Assembly: GCA_910579935.1 (NCBI GenBank)
Contig: CAJTVQ010000031.1
Location: forward strand, 1 to 50,068
Source of the DNA: an uncultured Lachnospiraceae bacterium
Lineage (GTDB): Bacteria; Bacillota; Clostridia; Lachnospirales; Lachnospiraceae
Length of the DNA: 50,068 nucleotides
Direction of reading: 5' to 3'
Under the pieces are notes generated by a model, which was not told where the DNA came from, made no database searches, and was given only the letters and a program-made list of their open reading frames with translations. Shown here piece after piece: positions 43,237 to 50,068 of the stretch (the first letter of the stretch is position 1; each line of letters opens with the position of its first letter). Both the position numbers and the translations under genes were made by a program.

Positions 43237-44505
43237 ATGGACAGCCGTAAAGTCGGAAGTTTTATCATGGGGAAAAGGAAAGAAGCAGGGCTGACACAGC
43301 AGCAGCTTGCGGATAAGCTGTGCGTGTCTTTTCAGGCGGTAAGCAAGTGGGAAAACGGTTCGGCATATCCCAATATTGAAATACTGCCGGAACTTGCCAT
43401 GGCCCTGAACGTGTCGGCGGATGAAATACTGGAGGGAAGGGAAACGCAGGAGACGGGTTTGTCCTACCGCAGTGCGGGCGTGGACATTGCGTATACGGAC
43501 ACCATAAAAAGGGAAATGGCAAAACATCTGGAAACAAAGGACAGACGGGTGCTGAACGGACTTGGGCCGTTTGCCGCCCTGTATGATATTCATTTTCCGG
43601 AACTGAAAAATCCCGTGTTGGTGCTGAAATCGGAAGAACCGGGTTCCAAACAGAAGCTGGCAGTGGAATACGGATACACAGAATCCATCTGCCATGATAT
43701 GATCAATCATTTGGTCAATGATATTGCGGTGATGGGGGCAAGACCGCTGGCAGTCCTTGATACCATCGTGTGCGGCAATGCGGAAAAGGATACCATCAGC
43801 ACACTGGTAAAAGGAGTTGCGGAGGCGTGTTCGGAAAATGAGTGTTCACTGGTGGGCGGGGAAACTTCGATCCAGCCCCAGGTAGTAGAAAAAGGCGTTT
43901 ATGTACTGACATCCAGTATTGTGGGAATTGCGGAGAAAAACGGAATCGTGGACGGTTCTGCCATCGGTCAGGGGGACAGCATTCTGGCAGTTGCAGCCAA
44001 CGGACTGCATACCAACGGTTATTCGCTTGTAAGGCTGTTAATGGAAAAAAGCCCGCAGGTGAAACTGGACAAGGTGGACGGCATGACGTTCGTGGAGCAG
44101 ATTATGAAGCCCCATACACCGTATTATAAGGCACTGAAGGGCTTACTGAACGAAAAGAATGCGGACGGTTCCCTGCGGATGGTACATGGAATGGCACATA
44201 TTACGGGAGGAGGAATCGCGGGTAATTTGTGCAGGGTCATACCAGAAGGGCTGTCAGCGCGGATTGAATTAGGGAAAATAAAGCCGCTTCCTATTTTTAA
44301 GTATATTAAAAGAAAGGGGAAGGTAAGCGACGGGGAGATGCTGGCTACGTTTAACTGCGGTGTGGGGTTTGTTTTGGTGGTGCCTGCCGGATGCAGGGAT
44401 ATGGTGGTAAAGCATGTGAAGGGGTTTTATGACTGTTATGAGATTGGGGAAATAACGGCGGGGGCGGAGAAGGTGGAGTTTTGCGGGAAACTGGAATGGG
44501 TTTGA
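43237..44505 (+). CDS. Xre-family HTH fused to a PurM (AIR synthase)-like domain
   Basis: Residues 5-65 form an Xre HTH (LTQQQLADKLCVSFQAVSKW). Residues 78-422 are a full PurM-like domain with most landmarks: AGVDIAYTD near 80, NDIAVMGARPLAVLD near 161-175, LVGGETSIQP near 205-214, ANGLHTNGYSLVR near 254-266, AHITGGGIAGN near 320-330 and FNCGVGFVLV near 376-385. The glycine loop TDGVGTK of PurM is replaced by SEEPGSK near 132-138, losing its Asp and changing the nucleotide loop. It may therefore bind the substrate (FGAM/AIR) or nucleotide as a signal rather than catalyse. GGGAGGA precedes the ATG. It is a paralogue of the protein at 1707. Confidence 0.88.
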   Translation: MDSRKVGSFIMGKRKEAGLTQQQLADKLCVSFQAVSKWENGSAYPNIEILPELAMALNVSADEILEGRETQETGLSYRSAGVDIAYTDTIKREMAKHLETKDRRVLNGLGPFAALYDIHFPELKNPVLVLKSEEPGSKQKLAVEYGYTESICHDMINHLVNDIAVMGARPLAVLDTIVCGNAEKDTISTLVKGVAEACSENECSLVGGETSIQPQVVEKGVYVLTSSIVGIAEKNGIVDGSAIGQGDSILAVAANGLHTNGYSLVRLLMEKSPQVKLDKVDGMTFVEQIMKPHTPYYKALKGLLNEKNADGSLRMVHGMAHITGGGIAGNLCRVIPEGLSARIELGKIKPLPIFKYIKRKGKVSDGEMLATFNCGVGFVLVVPAGCRDMVVKHVKGFYDCYEIGEITAGAEKVEFCGKLEWV

Positions 44506-44622
44506 GGGAGGACGCTTCGGACAAAGGGATTTCACGGCGGCAGGTTCCGGCTGTGGAGACAGGGGTTTGTTCCTGTTGTCTGAACTGCTGCAAATAAAAA
44601 TTAAAAAAATATTAAAAATTGC

Positions 44623-44651
44623 TTGCAATTCCCAAAAACTTCATGTATACT
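44623..44651 (+). promoter_or_regulatory. sigma-A promoter of the S10 ribosomal operon
   Basis: TTGCAA and TATACT are separated by 17 bp. This is the only clear promoter before rpsJ and gives a leader of about 410 nt. Confidence 0.8.
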
Positions 44652-44657
44652 AACAAA

Positions 44658-45069
44658 TGCTGTGGCATGATAGCGATGAAGCGTGAGGTTGCTTTTGAAG
44701 AAAAACAATAATCTTTAAAAGGTTTTCCGTGGAGCGAATGTCAAGAACCAACAGAGTTGGTGAAACCGAGAGGCTGATGAAGGAAGAATCTTGGTTTTGG
44801 AAACTGACGACAAGTCACTGTACAGACAATGAGATTACTGAATGCCGGCAGGTATGCGGAAGACGGAGTTAGAACGGAAGGATGCATGGGCGCCGGCAGC
44901 GTGGTAACGGTGTGTAGGGAATTGCAGGCAGGGAATGCCGGGGGTTTCCGTTGACCGGTCCGGAAGGGTGCACGGGATGCGTAAACGGACAGGACACACA
45001 CGGGAGAGTGTACAGTCACCGCTTGTCGTACTTAAGGGTAAAAAGTGCGAAAAGGAGGCGACTTTTTTT
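44658..45069 (+). other. long untranslated leader of the S10 operon
   Basis: The roughly 410-nt leader has no credible gene. It contains the segment GATGAAGCGTGAGGTTGC (about 44674), the hairpin CCAACAGAGTTGG (44749) and GC-rich stems between 44870 and 45000. Length and structure suggest autogenous ribosomal-protein control, but no known Firmicutes S10-leader consensus can be confirmed by eye. The sequence from 44506 to 44620 is AT-rich upstream DNA. Confidence 0.45.
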
Positions 45070-45387
45070 ATGGCAAGTCAGGTAATGAGAATTACATTAA
45101 AAGCTTATGACCATCACTTAGTGGATGCATCTGCCAAAAAAATCATCGAAACAGTTAAGAAGAACGGATCGCAGGTGAGCGGACCGGTGCCTCTTCCGAC
45201 AAAGAAGGAAGTGGTTACGATCCTCAGGGCGGTTCACAAGTACAAAGATTCCAGGGAACAGTTCGAGCAGAGAACCCACAAGAGACTGATTGATATCATT
45301 ACACCGACACCCAAGACGGTTGATGCTTTGCAGAGACTGGAGATGCCGGCCGGTGTGTATATCGACATCAAAATGAAAAACAAATAA
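45070..45387 (+). CDS. rpsJ: 30S ribosomal protein S10
   Basis: The 105-residue protein is recognisable from MRITLKAYDHHLVDASAKKI, the GPVPLPTKKE loop and FEQRTHKRLIDI. It binds 16S rRNA in the 30S head and acts in transcription antitermination with NusB. The ATG at 45070 follows AAGGAGGCGACTTTTTTT. The frame is open upstream to 44935, but that extension is leader sequence. First gene of the operon. Confidence 0.97.
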   Translation: MASQVMRITLKAYDHHLVDASAKKIIETVKKNGSQVSGPVPLPTKKEVVTILRAVHKYKDSREQFEQRTHKRLIDIITPTPKTVDALQRLEMPAGVYIDIKMKNK

Positions 45388-45453
45388 AACCCCTACTAGT
45401 ATGCATAGCCCGAAACGGGCCAGGCCGCTGTAGAACAGACAGGAGGTAAAGAA

Positions 45454-46131
45454 ATGAAGAAAGCTATTTTAGCGACGAAAGTCGGGATGACCCAGATTTT
45501 CAATGAAGACGGTTCGCTGATTCCGGTAACGGTGCTTCAGGCCGGACCCTGTGTGGTAACACAGATCAAGACGGAAGAGAACGACGGTTATAAGGCAGTA
45601 CAGGTCGGCTTTGTTGATAAGAAAGAAAAGATCGTCAACAAGGACAAGGGCGGAAAGAAAGAAGTGTGCCACAGACACGGCGTGAACAGGGCAGAGAAAG
45701 GACACTTTGATAAAGCGGGAGTATCCTGCAAAAGATATGTCAGAGAGTTCAAGTTCGAGAATGCGGAAGAGTACGCGCTGGGCAATGAAATCAAAGTTGA
45801 TATTTTTGCAGCAGGCGATAAAATAGACGCATCTGCCATCTCGAAAGGAAAGGGATTCCAGGGCGCGATCAAGAGGCACGGACAGCACAGAGGTCCCATG
45901 ACGCACGGCTCCAAATTCCACCGCCATCAGGGTTCCAACGGCGCATGCTCTTCACCGAGCCGCGTGTTCAAGGGAAAAGGAATGCCCGGGCATATGGGCT
46001 GCGTGAAAGTTACCGTTCAGAACCTTGAAGTAGTAAGGGTAGATGCAGAAAAGAACCTGCTGCTTGTAAAGGGAGCGGTGCCGGGACCGAAAAAAGCTTT
46101 AGTGACAATAAAAGAAACCGTTAAGGCGTAA
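45454..46131 (+). CDS. rplC: 50S ribosomal protein L3
   Basis: The 225-residue protein starts KKAILATKVGMTQIFNEDGS and contains SKGKGFQGAIKRHG and SPSRVFKGKGMPGHMG, the 23S-binding loop that reaches the peptidyl-transferase centre. AGGAGGTAAAGAA precedes the ATG. Confidence 0.97.
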   Translation: MKKAILATKVGMTQIFNEDGSLIPVTVLQAGPCVVTQIKTEENDGYKAVQVGFVDKKEKIVNKDKGGKKEVCHRHGVNRAEKGHFDKAGVSCKRYVREFKFENAEEYALGNEIKVDIFAAGDKIDASAISKGKGFQGAIKRHGQHRGPMTHGSKFHRHQGSNGACSSPSRVFKGKGMPGHMGCVKVTVQNLEVVRVDAEKNLLLVKGAVPGPKKALVTIKETVKA

Positions 46132-46162
46132 GTCTTGGGCGGGCGAAAGGAGGACCATTCAG

Positions 46163-46819
46163 ATGGCAAACGTATCTGTTTATAATATGGAAGGCAAGGA
46201 AGTCGGTACGATTGACTTAAACGATGCGGTGTTTGGTGTTGAAGTGAATGAACATTTGGTACACATGGCAGTCGTACAGCAGCTTGCAAACAATCGTCAG
46301 GGAACACAGAAAGCAAAGACTCGTTCCGAAGTATCCGGCGGCGGAAGAAAACCCTGGAGACAGAAGGGGACAGGTCATGCAAGGCAGGGTTCCACAAGAG
46401 CTCCCCAGTGGAAAGGCGGCGGCGTGGTATTCGCTCCTGTGCCGAGAGATTATTCTTTCAAGATGAACCGTAAAGAAAAACAGGCGGCATTGAAATCCGC
46501 ACTGACAAGCAGGGTTCAGAGCAACAAACTGATTGTTTTGGACGAATTGAAGCTGGATGCGATTAAGACAAAGGAATTCAAGAAAGTTCTTGATAATCTG
46601 AATTTAAATAAAGCATTGGTAGTAACGGGAACCATTGACCAGAACGTGATCTGCTCGGCAAGGAATCTTCCGAAAGTCCAGACTTCTTATGTGGCGATCG
46701 AAGCGGCAGGAGAAGCGAAGGAAGTGAAGAGCACGATTAACGTGTATGATATCATGAAATACGACACCGTGGTAGTAACAAAGGATGCAATAGCAAATAT
46801 CGAGGAGGTGTACGCATAA
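46163..46819 (+). CDS. rplD: 50S ribosomal protein L4
   Basis: The 218-residue L4 has the exit-tunnel loop KTRSEVSGGGRKPWRQKGTG then HARQGSTRAPQWKGGG. AAAGGAGGACCATTCAG precedes the ATG. In proteobacteria L4 also autoregulates this operon; no such site is recognised here. Confidence 0.97.
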   Translation: MANVSVYNMEGKEVGTIDLNDAVFGVEVNEHLVHMAVVQQLANNRQGTQKAKTRSEVSGGGRKPWRQKGTGHARQGSTRAPQWKGGGVVFAPVPRDYSFKMNRKEKQAALKSALTSRVQSNKLIVLDELKLDAIKTKEFKKVLDNLNLNKALVVTGTIDQNVICSARNLPKVQTSYVAIEAAGEAKEVKSTINVYDIMKYDTVVVTKDAIANIEEVYA

Positions 46820-47118
46820 TGGCAGCAATCCAATATTATGATGTAATCCTCAAACCGGTTATCACCGAGAAGAGTATGGCTGGTATGAGCGAAAAGAAAT
46901 ATACGTTTTTAGTTCATACGGAAGCAAATAAGACACAGATCAAAGAAGCGGTTGAAAAAATGTTCGAAGGAACAAAGGTAAAGAAAGTCAACACCATGAA
47001 TCTGGACGGAAAAGTGAAAAGACGTGGAATGACTTACGGCAGGACAGCCAAAGTGAAAAAGGCAATTGTGCAGCTGACAGAGGACAGCAAGGATATTGAA
47101 ATCTTTGCAGGACTTTAA
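46819..47118 (+). CDS. rplW: 50S ribosomal protein L23
   Basis: The 99-residue L23 starts with YYDVILKPVITEKSM and has the loop KVNTMNLDGKVKRRGM. It sits at the tunnel exit and docks trigger factor and SRP. Its start overlaps the rplD stop by one base; GAGGAGGTG lies upstream. Confidence 0.97.
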   Translation: MAAIQYYDVILKPVITEKSMAGMSEKKYTFLVHTEANKTQIKEAVEKMFEGTKVKKVNTMNLDGKVKRRGMTYGRTAKVKKAIVQLTEDSKDIEIFAGL

Positions 47119-47176
47119 AAAATGAATGTATGCGGCCAAACCGCCGCGCAAAACCAGAAGTAAAGGAGAAAGAACC

Positions 47177-48019
47177 ATGGGAATAAAGACATATAACCCA
47201 TATACACCTTCCAGAAGAAACATGACAGGTTCCGATTTTTCTGAAATAACAAAGAGCACTCCTGAAAAGTCTCTTTGCGTTTCCCTTAAGAAAAATTCGG
47301 GCCGCAATAACCAGGGTAAAATTACGGTGAGACACCGCGGAGGCGGCAACAAGAGAAAATACAGGATTATTGATTTCAAGAGATTGAAAGACGGTATTCC
47401 TGCAAAAGTCATCGGAATCGAATACGATCCGAACAGAACGGCAAACATTGCATTGATTTGTTACGCAGACGGACAGAAAGCATATATCATCGCTCCGGAA
47501 GGGCTGAAGGACGGCATGACGGTCATGAACGGACCCGAAGCCGAAGTAAGGGTCGGCAACTGCCTGCCTTTATCCGAAATCCCGGTAGGTACCCAGGTAC
47601 ACAATATAGAACTGCATCCGGGCAAGGGCGGTCAGCTGGTACGTTCCGCGGGAAACAGCGCACAGCTGATGGCGAAAGAAGGAAAATATGCAACTTTGAG
47701 GCTGCCCTCCGGCGAAATGAGAATGGTGCCGATTGTCTGCAGGGCAACAGTCGGTATCGTAGGTAACGTTGATCATAGCCTTATCAATATCGGTAAAGCG
47801 GGACGCAAACGTCACATGGGCATCCGTCCGACCGTACGCGGTTCCGTTATGAACCCGAACGACCATCCGCACGGTGGTGGTGAAGGAAAGACCGGTATCG
47901 GACGTCCGGGCCCGAGCACACCTTGGGGCAAACCCGCTCTTGGTTTGAAGACGCGTAAGAAGAAGAAAGCGTCCAACAAGATGATTGTAAGAAGAAGAGA
48001 CGGCAGAACGATTAAATAA
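47177..48019 (+). CDS. rplB: 50S ribosomal protein L2
   Basis: The 280-residue L2 starts GIKTYNPYTPSRRNMTGSDF, has GNCLPLSEIPVGTQVHNIEL and the C-terminal NPNDHPHGGGEGKTGIGRPG, which contains the conserved His near the peptidyl-transferase centre. The ATG at 47177 follows AAAGGAGAAAGAACC; the frame is open to 47126 without a ribosome site. Confidence 0.97.
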   Translation: MGIKTYNPYTPSRRNMTGSDFSEITKSTPEKSLCVSLKKNSGRNNQGKITVRHRGGGNKRKYRIIDFKRLKDGIPAKVIGIEYDPNRTANIALICYADGQKAYIIAPEGLKDGMTVMNGPEAEVRVGNCLPLSEIPVGTQVHNIELHPGKGGQLVRSAGNSAQLMAKEGKYATLRLPSGEMRMVPIVCRATVGIVGNVDHSLINIGKAGRKRHMGIRPTVRGSVMNPNDHPHGGGEGKTGIGRPGPSTPWGKPALGLKTRKKKKASNKMIVRRRDGRTIK

Positions 48020-48033
48020 GAGGAGGAAGAAAA

Positions 48034-48315
48034 ATGGCTAGATCATTGAAAAAAGGACCGTTTGCAGATGCAAGCTTACTGAAAAAGGTAGACGCCATGA
48101 ATGCAGCAGGGCAGAAACAGGTAATCAAGACTTGGTCCCGCCGGTCTACAATTTTCCCTTCATTCGTGGGACATACGTTTGCGGTTCATGACGGAAGAAA
48201 ACATGTGCCCGTATATGTAACGGAAGACATGGTTGGGCATAAACTCGGCGAGTTTGTGGCAACAAGAACTTACAGGGGACACGGCAAAGACGAAAAGAAA
48301 TCGAAAGTCAGATAG
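48034..48315 (+). CDS. rpsS: 30S ribosomal protein S19
   Basis: The 93-residue S19 shows MARSLKKGPFADASLLKKVD, the RRSTIFPSFVGHTFAVHDGR block and a basic tail. It pairs with S13 in the 30S head. AGAGGAGGAAGAAAA precedes the ATG. Confidence 0.97.
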   Translation: MARSLKKGPFADASLLKKVDAMNAAGQKQVIKTWSRRSTIFPSFVGHTFAVHDGRKHVPVYVTEDMVGHKLGEFVATRTYRGHGKDEKKSKVR

Positions 48316-48394
48316 CAACACATCCTCTGCGCGGATGTGCCGCAGAAATGCAGAAAAGGATTGATGTGTGAAAGTTAGAAGGAGGAGCAAAGAA

Positions 48395-48799
48395 ATGGCA
48401 AAAGGACATAGAAGCCAGATTAAGAGAGAAAGAAATGCGCAGAAAGATGTCAGGCCTTCAGCTAAGTTATCTTACGCTAGGATTTCTGTTCAGAAAGCAT
48501 GTTTCGTTCTCGATGCCATCAGAGGCAAAGATGTGAATACAGCGCTTGCTATTTTGGAATATAATCCGAGATATGCTTCGGGCGTGATTAAGAAATTATT
48601 GGAATCGGCAATTGCAAATGCGGAATACAAATACAGTCAGGATCCGACTAAGTATCCGAATCCGGATAATCTTTATATAGCAGAATGTTTTGCGAATAAA
48701 GGACCTACCATGAAGAGAGTAAGACCGAGGGCGCAGGGAAGGGCTTATAGAATCGAAAAGAGAATGAGCCATATTACGGTAGTCCTCGATGCTAAGTAG
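48395..48799 (+). CDS. rplV: 50S ribosomal protein L22
   Basis: The 134-residue L22 starts MAKGHRSQIKRERN, with LSYARISVQKACFVLDAIRG and the tunnel hairpin TMKRVRPRAQGRAYRIEKRM, the site of macrolide-related changes. The ATG at 48395 follows AGGAGGAGCAAAGAA. It carries an N-terminal extension of about 20 residues compared with compact L22s of about 110. Confidence 0.96.
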   Translation: MAKGHRSQIKRERNAQKDVRPSAKLSYARISVQKACFVLDAIRGKDVNTALAILEYNPRYASGVIKKLLESAIANAEYKYSQDPTKYPNPDNLYIAECFANKGPTMKRVRPRAQGRAYRIEKRMSHITVVLDAK

Positions 48800-48873
48800 A
48801 CAATATCTCGCCAAAGCGGGCAGAAATACTTCAGTAAACGGAGTATGGATGAAGAAAGGAGAAATTAGAGTTA

Positions 48874-49551
48874 ATGGGACAGAAAGTTAATCCTCACGGC
48901 TTGAGAGTCGGCATTATTAAAGATTGGGATTCGAAATGGTATGCTGATGCTGAGTTTTCAGATTTTCTGGTGGAAGATTACAACATCAGACAATTTCTTA
49001 AGAAAAAATTATACAGTGCCGGAGTTTCCAAGATAGAAATCGAAAGGGCTTCCGACAGGGTAAAAGTAATTATCTACACGGCAAAACCGGGCGTTGTCAT
49101 CGGTAAAGGCGGTGCGGAGATTGAAGTGACAAAGAAGGAACTTTCCAAACTTACGGATAAGAAGGTTCTGGTGGATATCAAGGAAATCAAAAGGCCCGAC
49201 AAAGATGCACAGCTTGTTGCAGAGAACATCGCACAGCAGCTGGAGAACCGTGTATCTTTCAGACGTGCCATGAAATCCTGCATGGGCAGGACGATGAAAG
49301 CGGGAGCGCTGGGAATCAAGACATCCTGTTCAGGACGTCTCGGCGGAGCGGATATGGCCCGTACGGAATTTTACAGTGAGGGAACCATCCCGCTTCAGAC
49401 TTTGAGAGCGGATATTGATTATGGTTTCGCGGAAGCGGACACAACCTACGGCAAAGTAGGTGTAAAAGTATGGATTTACAAAGGTGAGGTACTTCCTACT
49501 AAGAACAAAAACGAAGAAAAAGCATCTTCGGAGGAAGGGAGCGATAAATAA
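48874..49551 (+). CDS. rpsC: 30S ribosomal protein S3
   Basis: The 225-residue S3 starts MGQKVNPHGLRVGIIKDWDS, with the KH-domain loop VVIGKGGAEIEVTKKELSKL and the C-terminal RTEFYSEGTIPLQTLRADID. It forms part of the mRNA entry site. AAAGGAGAAATTAGAGTTA precedes the ATG. The stop overlaps the rplP start (TAATG). Confidence 0.97.
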   Translation: MGQKVNPHGLRVGIIKDWDSKWYADAEFSDFLVEDYNIRQFLKKKLYSAGVSKIEIERASDRVKVIIYTAKPGVVIGKGGAEIEVTKKELSKLTDKKVLVDIKEIKRPDKDAQLVAENIAQQLENRVSFRRAMKSCMGRTMKAGALGIKTSCSGRLGGADMARTEFYSEGTIPLQTLRADIDYGFAEADTTYGKVGVKVWIYKGEVLPTKNKNEEKASSEEGSDK

Positions 49552-49988
49552 TGTTAATGCCTAAGAGAGTAAAACGTCGTAAACAATTCCGTGGCTCCAT
49601 GGCGGGAAAAGCAAGCCGTGGCAATACAATTACTTACGGTGAGTACGGTATTGTAGCATTAGAGCCCTGTTGGATTCGTTCCAACCAGATAGAAGCGGCC
49701 CGTGTCGCTATGACACGTTATATCAAGCGTGGCGGTAAGGTTTGGATAAAAATCTTCCCCGACAAGCCTGTAACGGCAAAACCGGCAGAAACGCGTATGG
49801 GTTCCGGTAAAGGTACTTTGGAATACTGGGTAGCAGTCGTTAAACCGGGACGCGTAATGTTCGAGATTGCAGGGGTTTCGGAAGAGGTTGCAAAAGAAGC
49901 ATTGCGTCTTGCAACACATAAGCTTCCATGTAAATGTAAAATCGTTTCAAAAGCAGACTTGGAAGGCGGTGTATCAAATGAAAACTAA
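49551..49988 (+). CDS. rplP: 50S ribosomal protein L16
   Basis: The 145-residue L16 starts MLMPKRVKRRKQFRGSMAGK, with EARRV-like QIEAARVAMTRYIKRGG and KPAETRMGSGKGTLEYWVAV. It organises the tRNA sites of the 50S subunit. Translationally coupled to rpsC by one overlapping base; the ATG two codons in (49557) is an alternative start. Its 3' end overlaps rpmC by 11 nt. Confidence 0.97.
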   Translation: MLMPKRVKRRKQFRGSMAGKASRGNTITYGEYGIVALEPCWIRSNQIEAARVAMTRYIKRGGKVWIKIFPDKPVTAKPAETRMGSGKGTLEYWVAVVKPGRVMFEIAGVSEEVAKEALRLATHKLPCKCKIVSKADLEGGVSNEN

Positions 49989-50068
49989 GAAGTATGTAGA
50001 AGATTTAAACACGAAATCAGCTGCAGAATTAGCACAGGAATTAGTGGCTGCTAAAAAAGAACTTTTCA
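49978..50068 (+). CDS. rpmC: 50S ribosomal protein L29, cut off by the window end
   Basis: The first 30 codons are visible: MKTKKYVEDLNTKSAAELAQ then ELVAAKKELF, the L29 N-terminal helices. It starts inside the rplP 3' end, the normal S10-operon arrangement. Confidence 0.93.
   Translation, partial: MKTKKYVEDLNTKSAAELAQELVAAKKELF

Noticed and set aside
44880..44925. T-box-like string (AGCGTGGTAACGGTG) in the S10 leader
   Set aside because: It only loosely resembles the T-box AGGGTGGNACCGCG; the specifier loop and terminator/antiterminator pair are absent, and a ribosomal operon is not a T-box target.

Overview
The window looks like a chromosome segment of a Gram-positive anaerobe of the Clostridia, most likely a Lachnospiraceae member. 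The reasons are strong AGGAGG-type ribosome sites, an S10 ribosomal operon in Firmicutes order, lachnospiral families (DUF6033, DUF5692, DUF2000, Xre-PurM fusions), a PurO-type IMP cyclohydrolase, and an IS66-like element of a kind common in gut clostridia. The genus cannot be fixed from the sequence alone. No tRNA, rRNA or CRISPR array was seen.

Layout. 0-1.6 kb: FIST-GGDEF protein lacking its N-terminus. 1.7-6.6 kb: operon of an Xre-HTH/degenerate-PurM protein and a two-gene ABC exporter. 6.6-9.4 kb: MATE exporter, small lipoprotein, DUF2000 protein. 9.4-9.95 kb: graveyard of gene fragments. 10-15 kb: hypB, a large Fe-S/FAD oxidoreductase, hypA and a DUF5692 membrane protein, with no hydrogenase in view. 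15.2-18.5 kb: chemoreceptor and O-acetylhomocysteine sulfhydrylase (metY) with tiny leader ORFs. 18.8-27.1 kb: a glycan locus with ABC importer, GH43 enzyme and a YesMN-type two-component system. 27.3-28.6 kb: ECF sigma factor and anti-sigma. 28.65-30.86 kb: intact IS66-type element with 8-bp target duplication. 31-32.8 kb: PadR regulator and an FtsW-like protein with a regulatory prefix domain, preceded by a long-stem hairpin element. 32.87-35.6 kb: ZTP riboswitch driving a split purine-end pathway (PurO plus AICAR transformylase) and dCMP deaminase. 35.7-36.6 kb: truncated Rpn-family nuclease. 36.7-37.6 kb: DUF6033 gene behind a sigma-28-like promoter. 37.9-41.6 kb: propeller/solute-binding lipoprotein, MotA-like membrane protein and a membrane-anchored LuxR regulator. 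41.7-44.5 kb: DHH phosphoesterase, small protein and a second Xre-PurM fusion. 44.6-50.07 kb: S10 ribosomal operon, cut off inside rpmC.

How it fits together. Purine metabolism recurs: a ZTP-sensing riboswitch controls the last two steps to IMP, and two paralogous proteins fuse a DNA-binding domain to a PurM (AIR synthase) fold. One keeps most PurM motifs. The other is degenerate and is translationally coupled to an ABC exporter. The glycan locus is a self-contained sense-import-digest unit. The most unusual candidates for undescribed biology are the HTH-PurM pair, the MotA-like/LuxR membrane regulator pair at 40.3-41.6 kb, and the hydrogenase-free HypA/HypB-oxidoreductase-DUF5692 operon.
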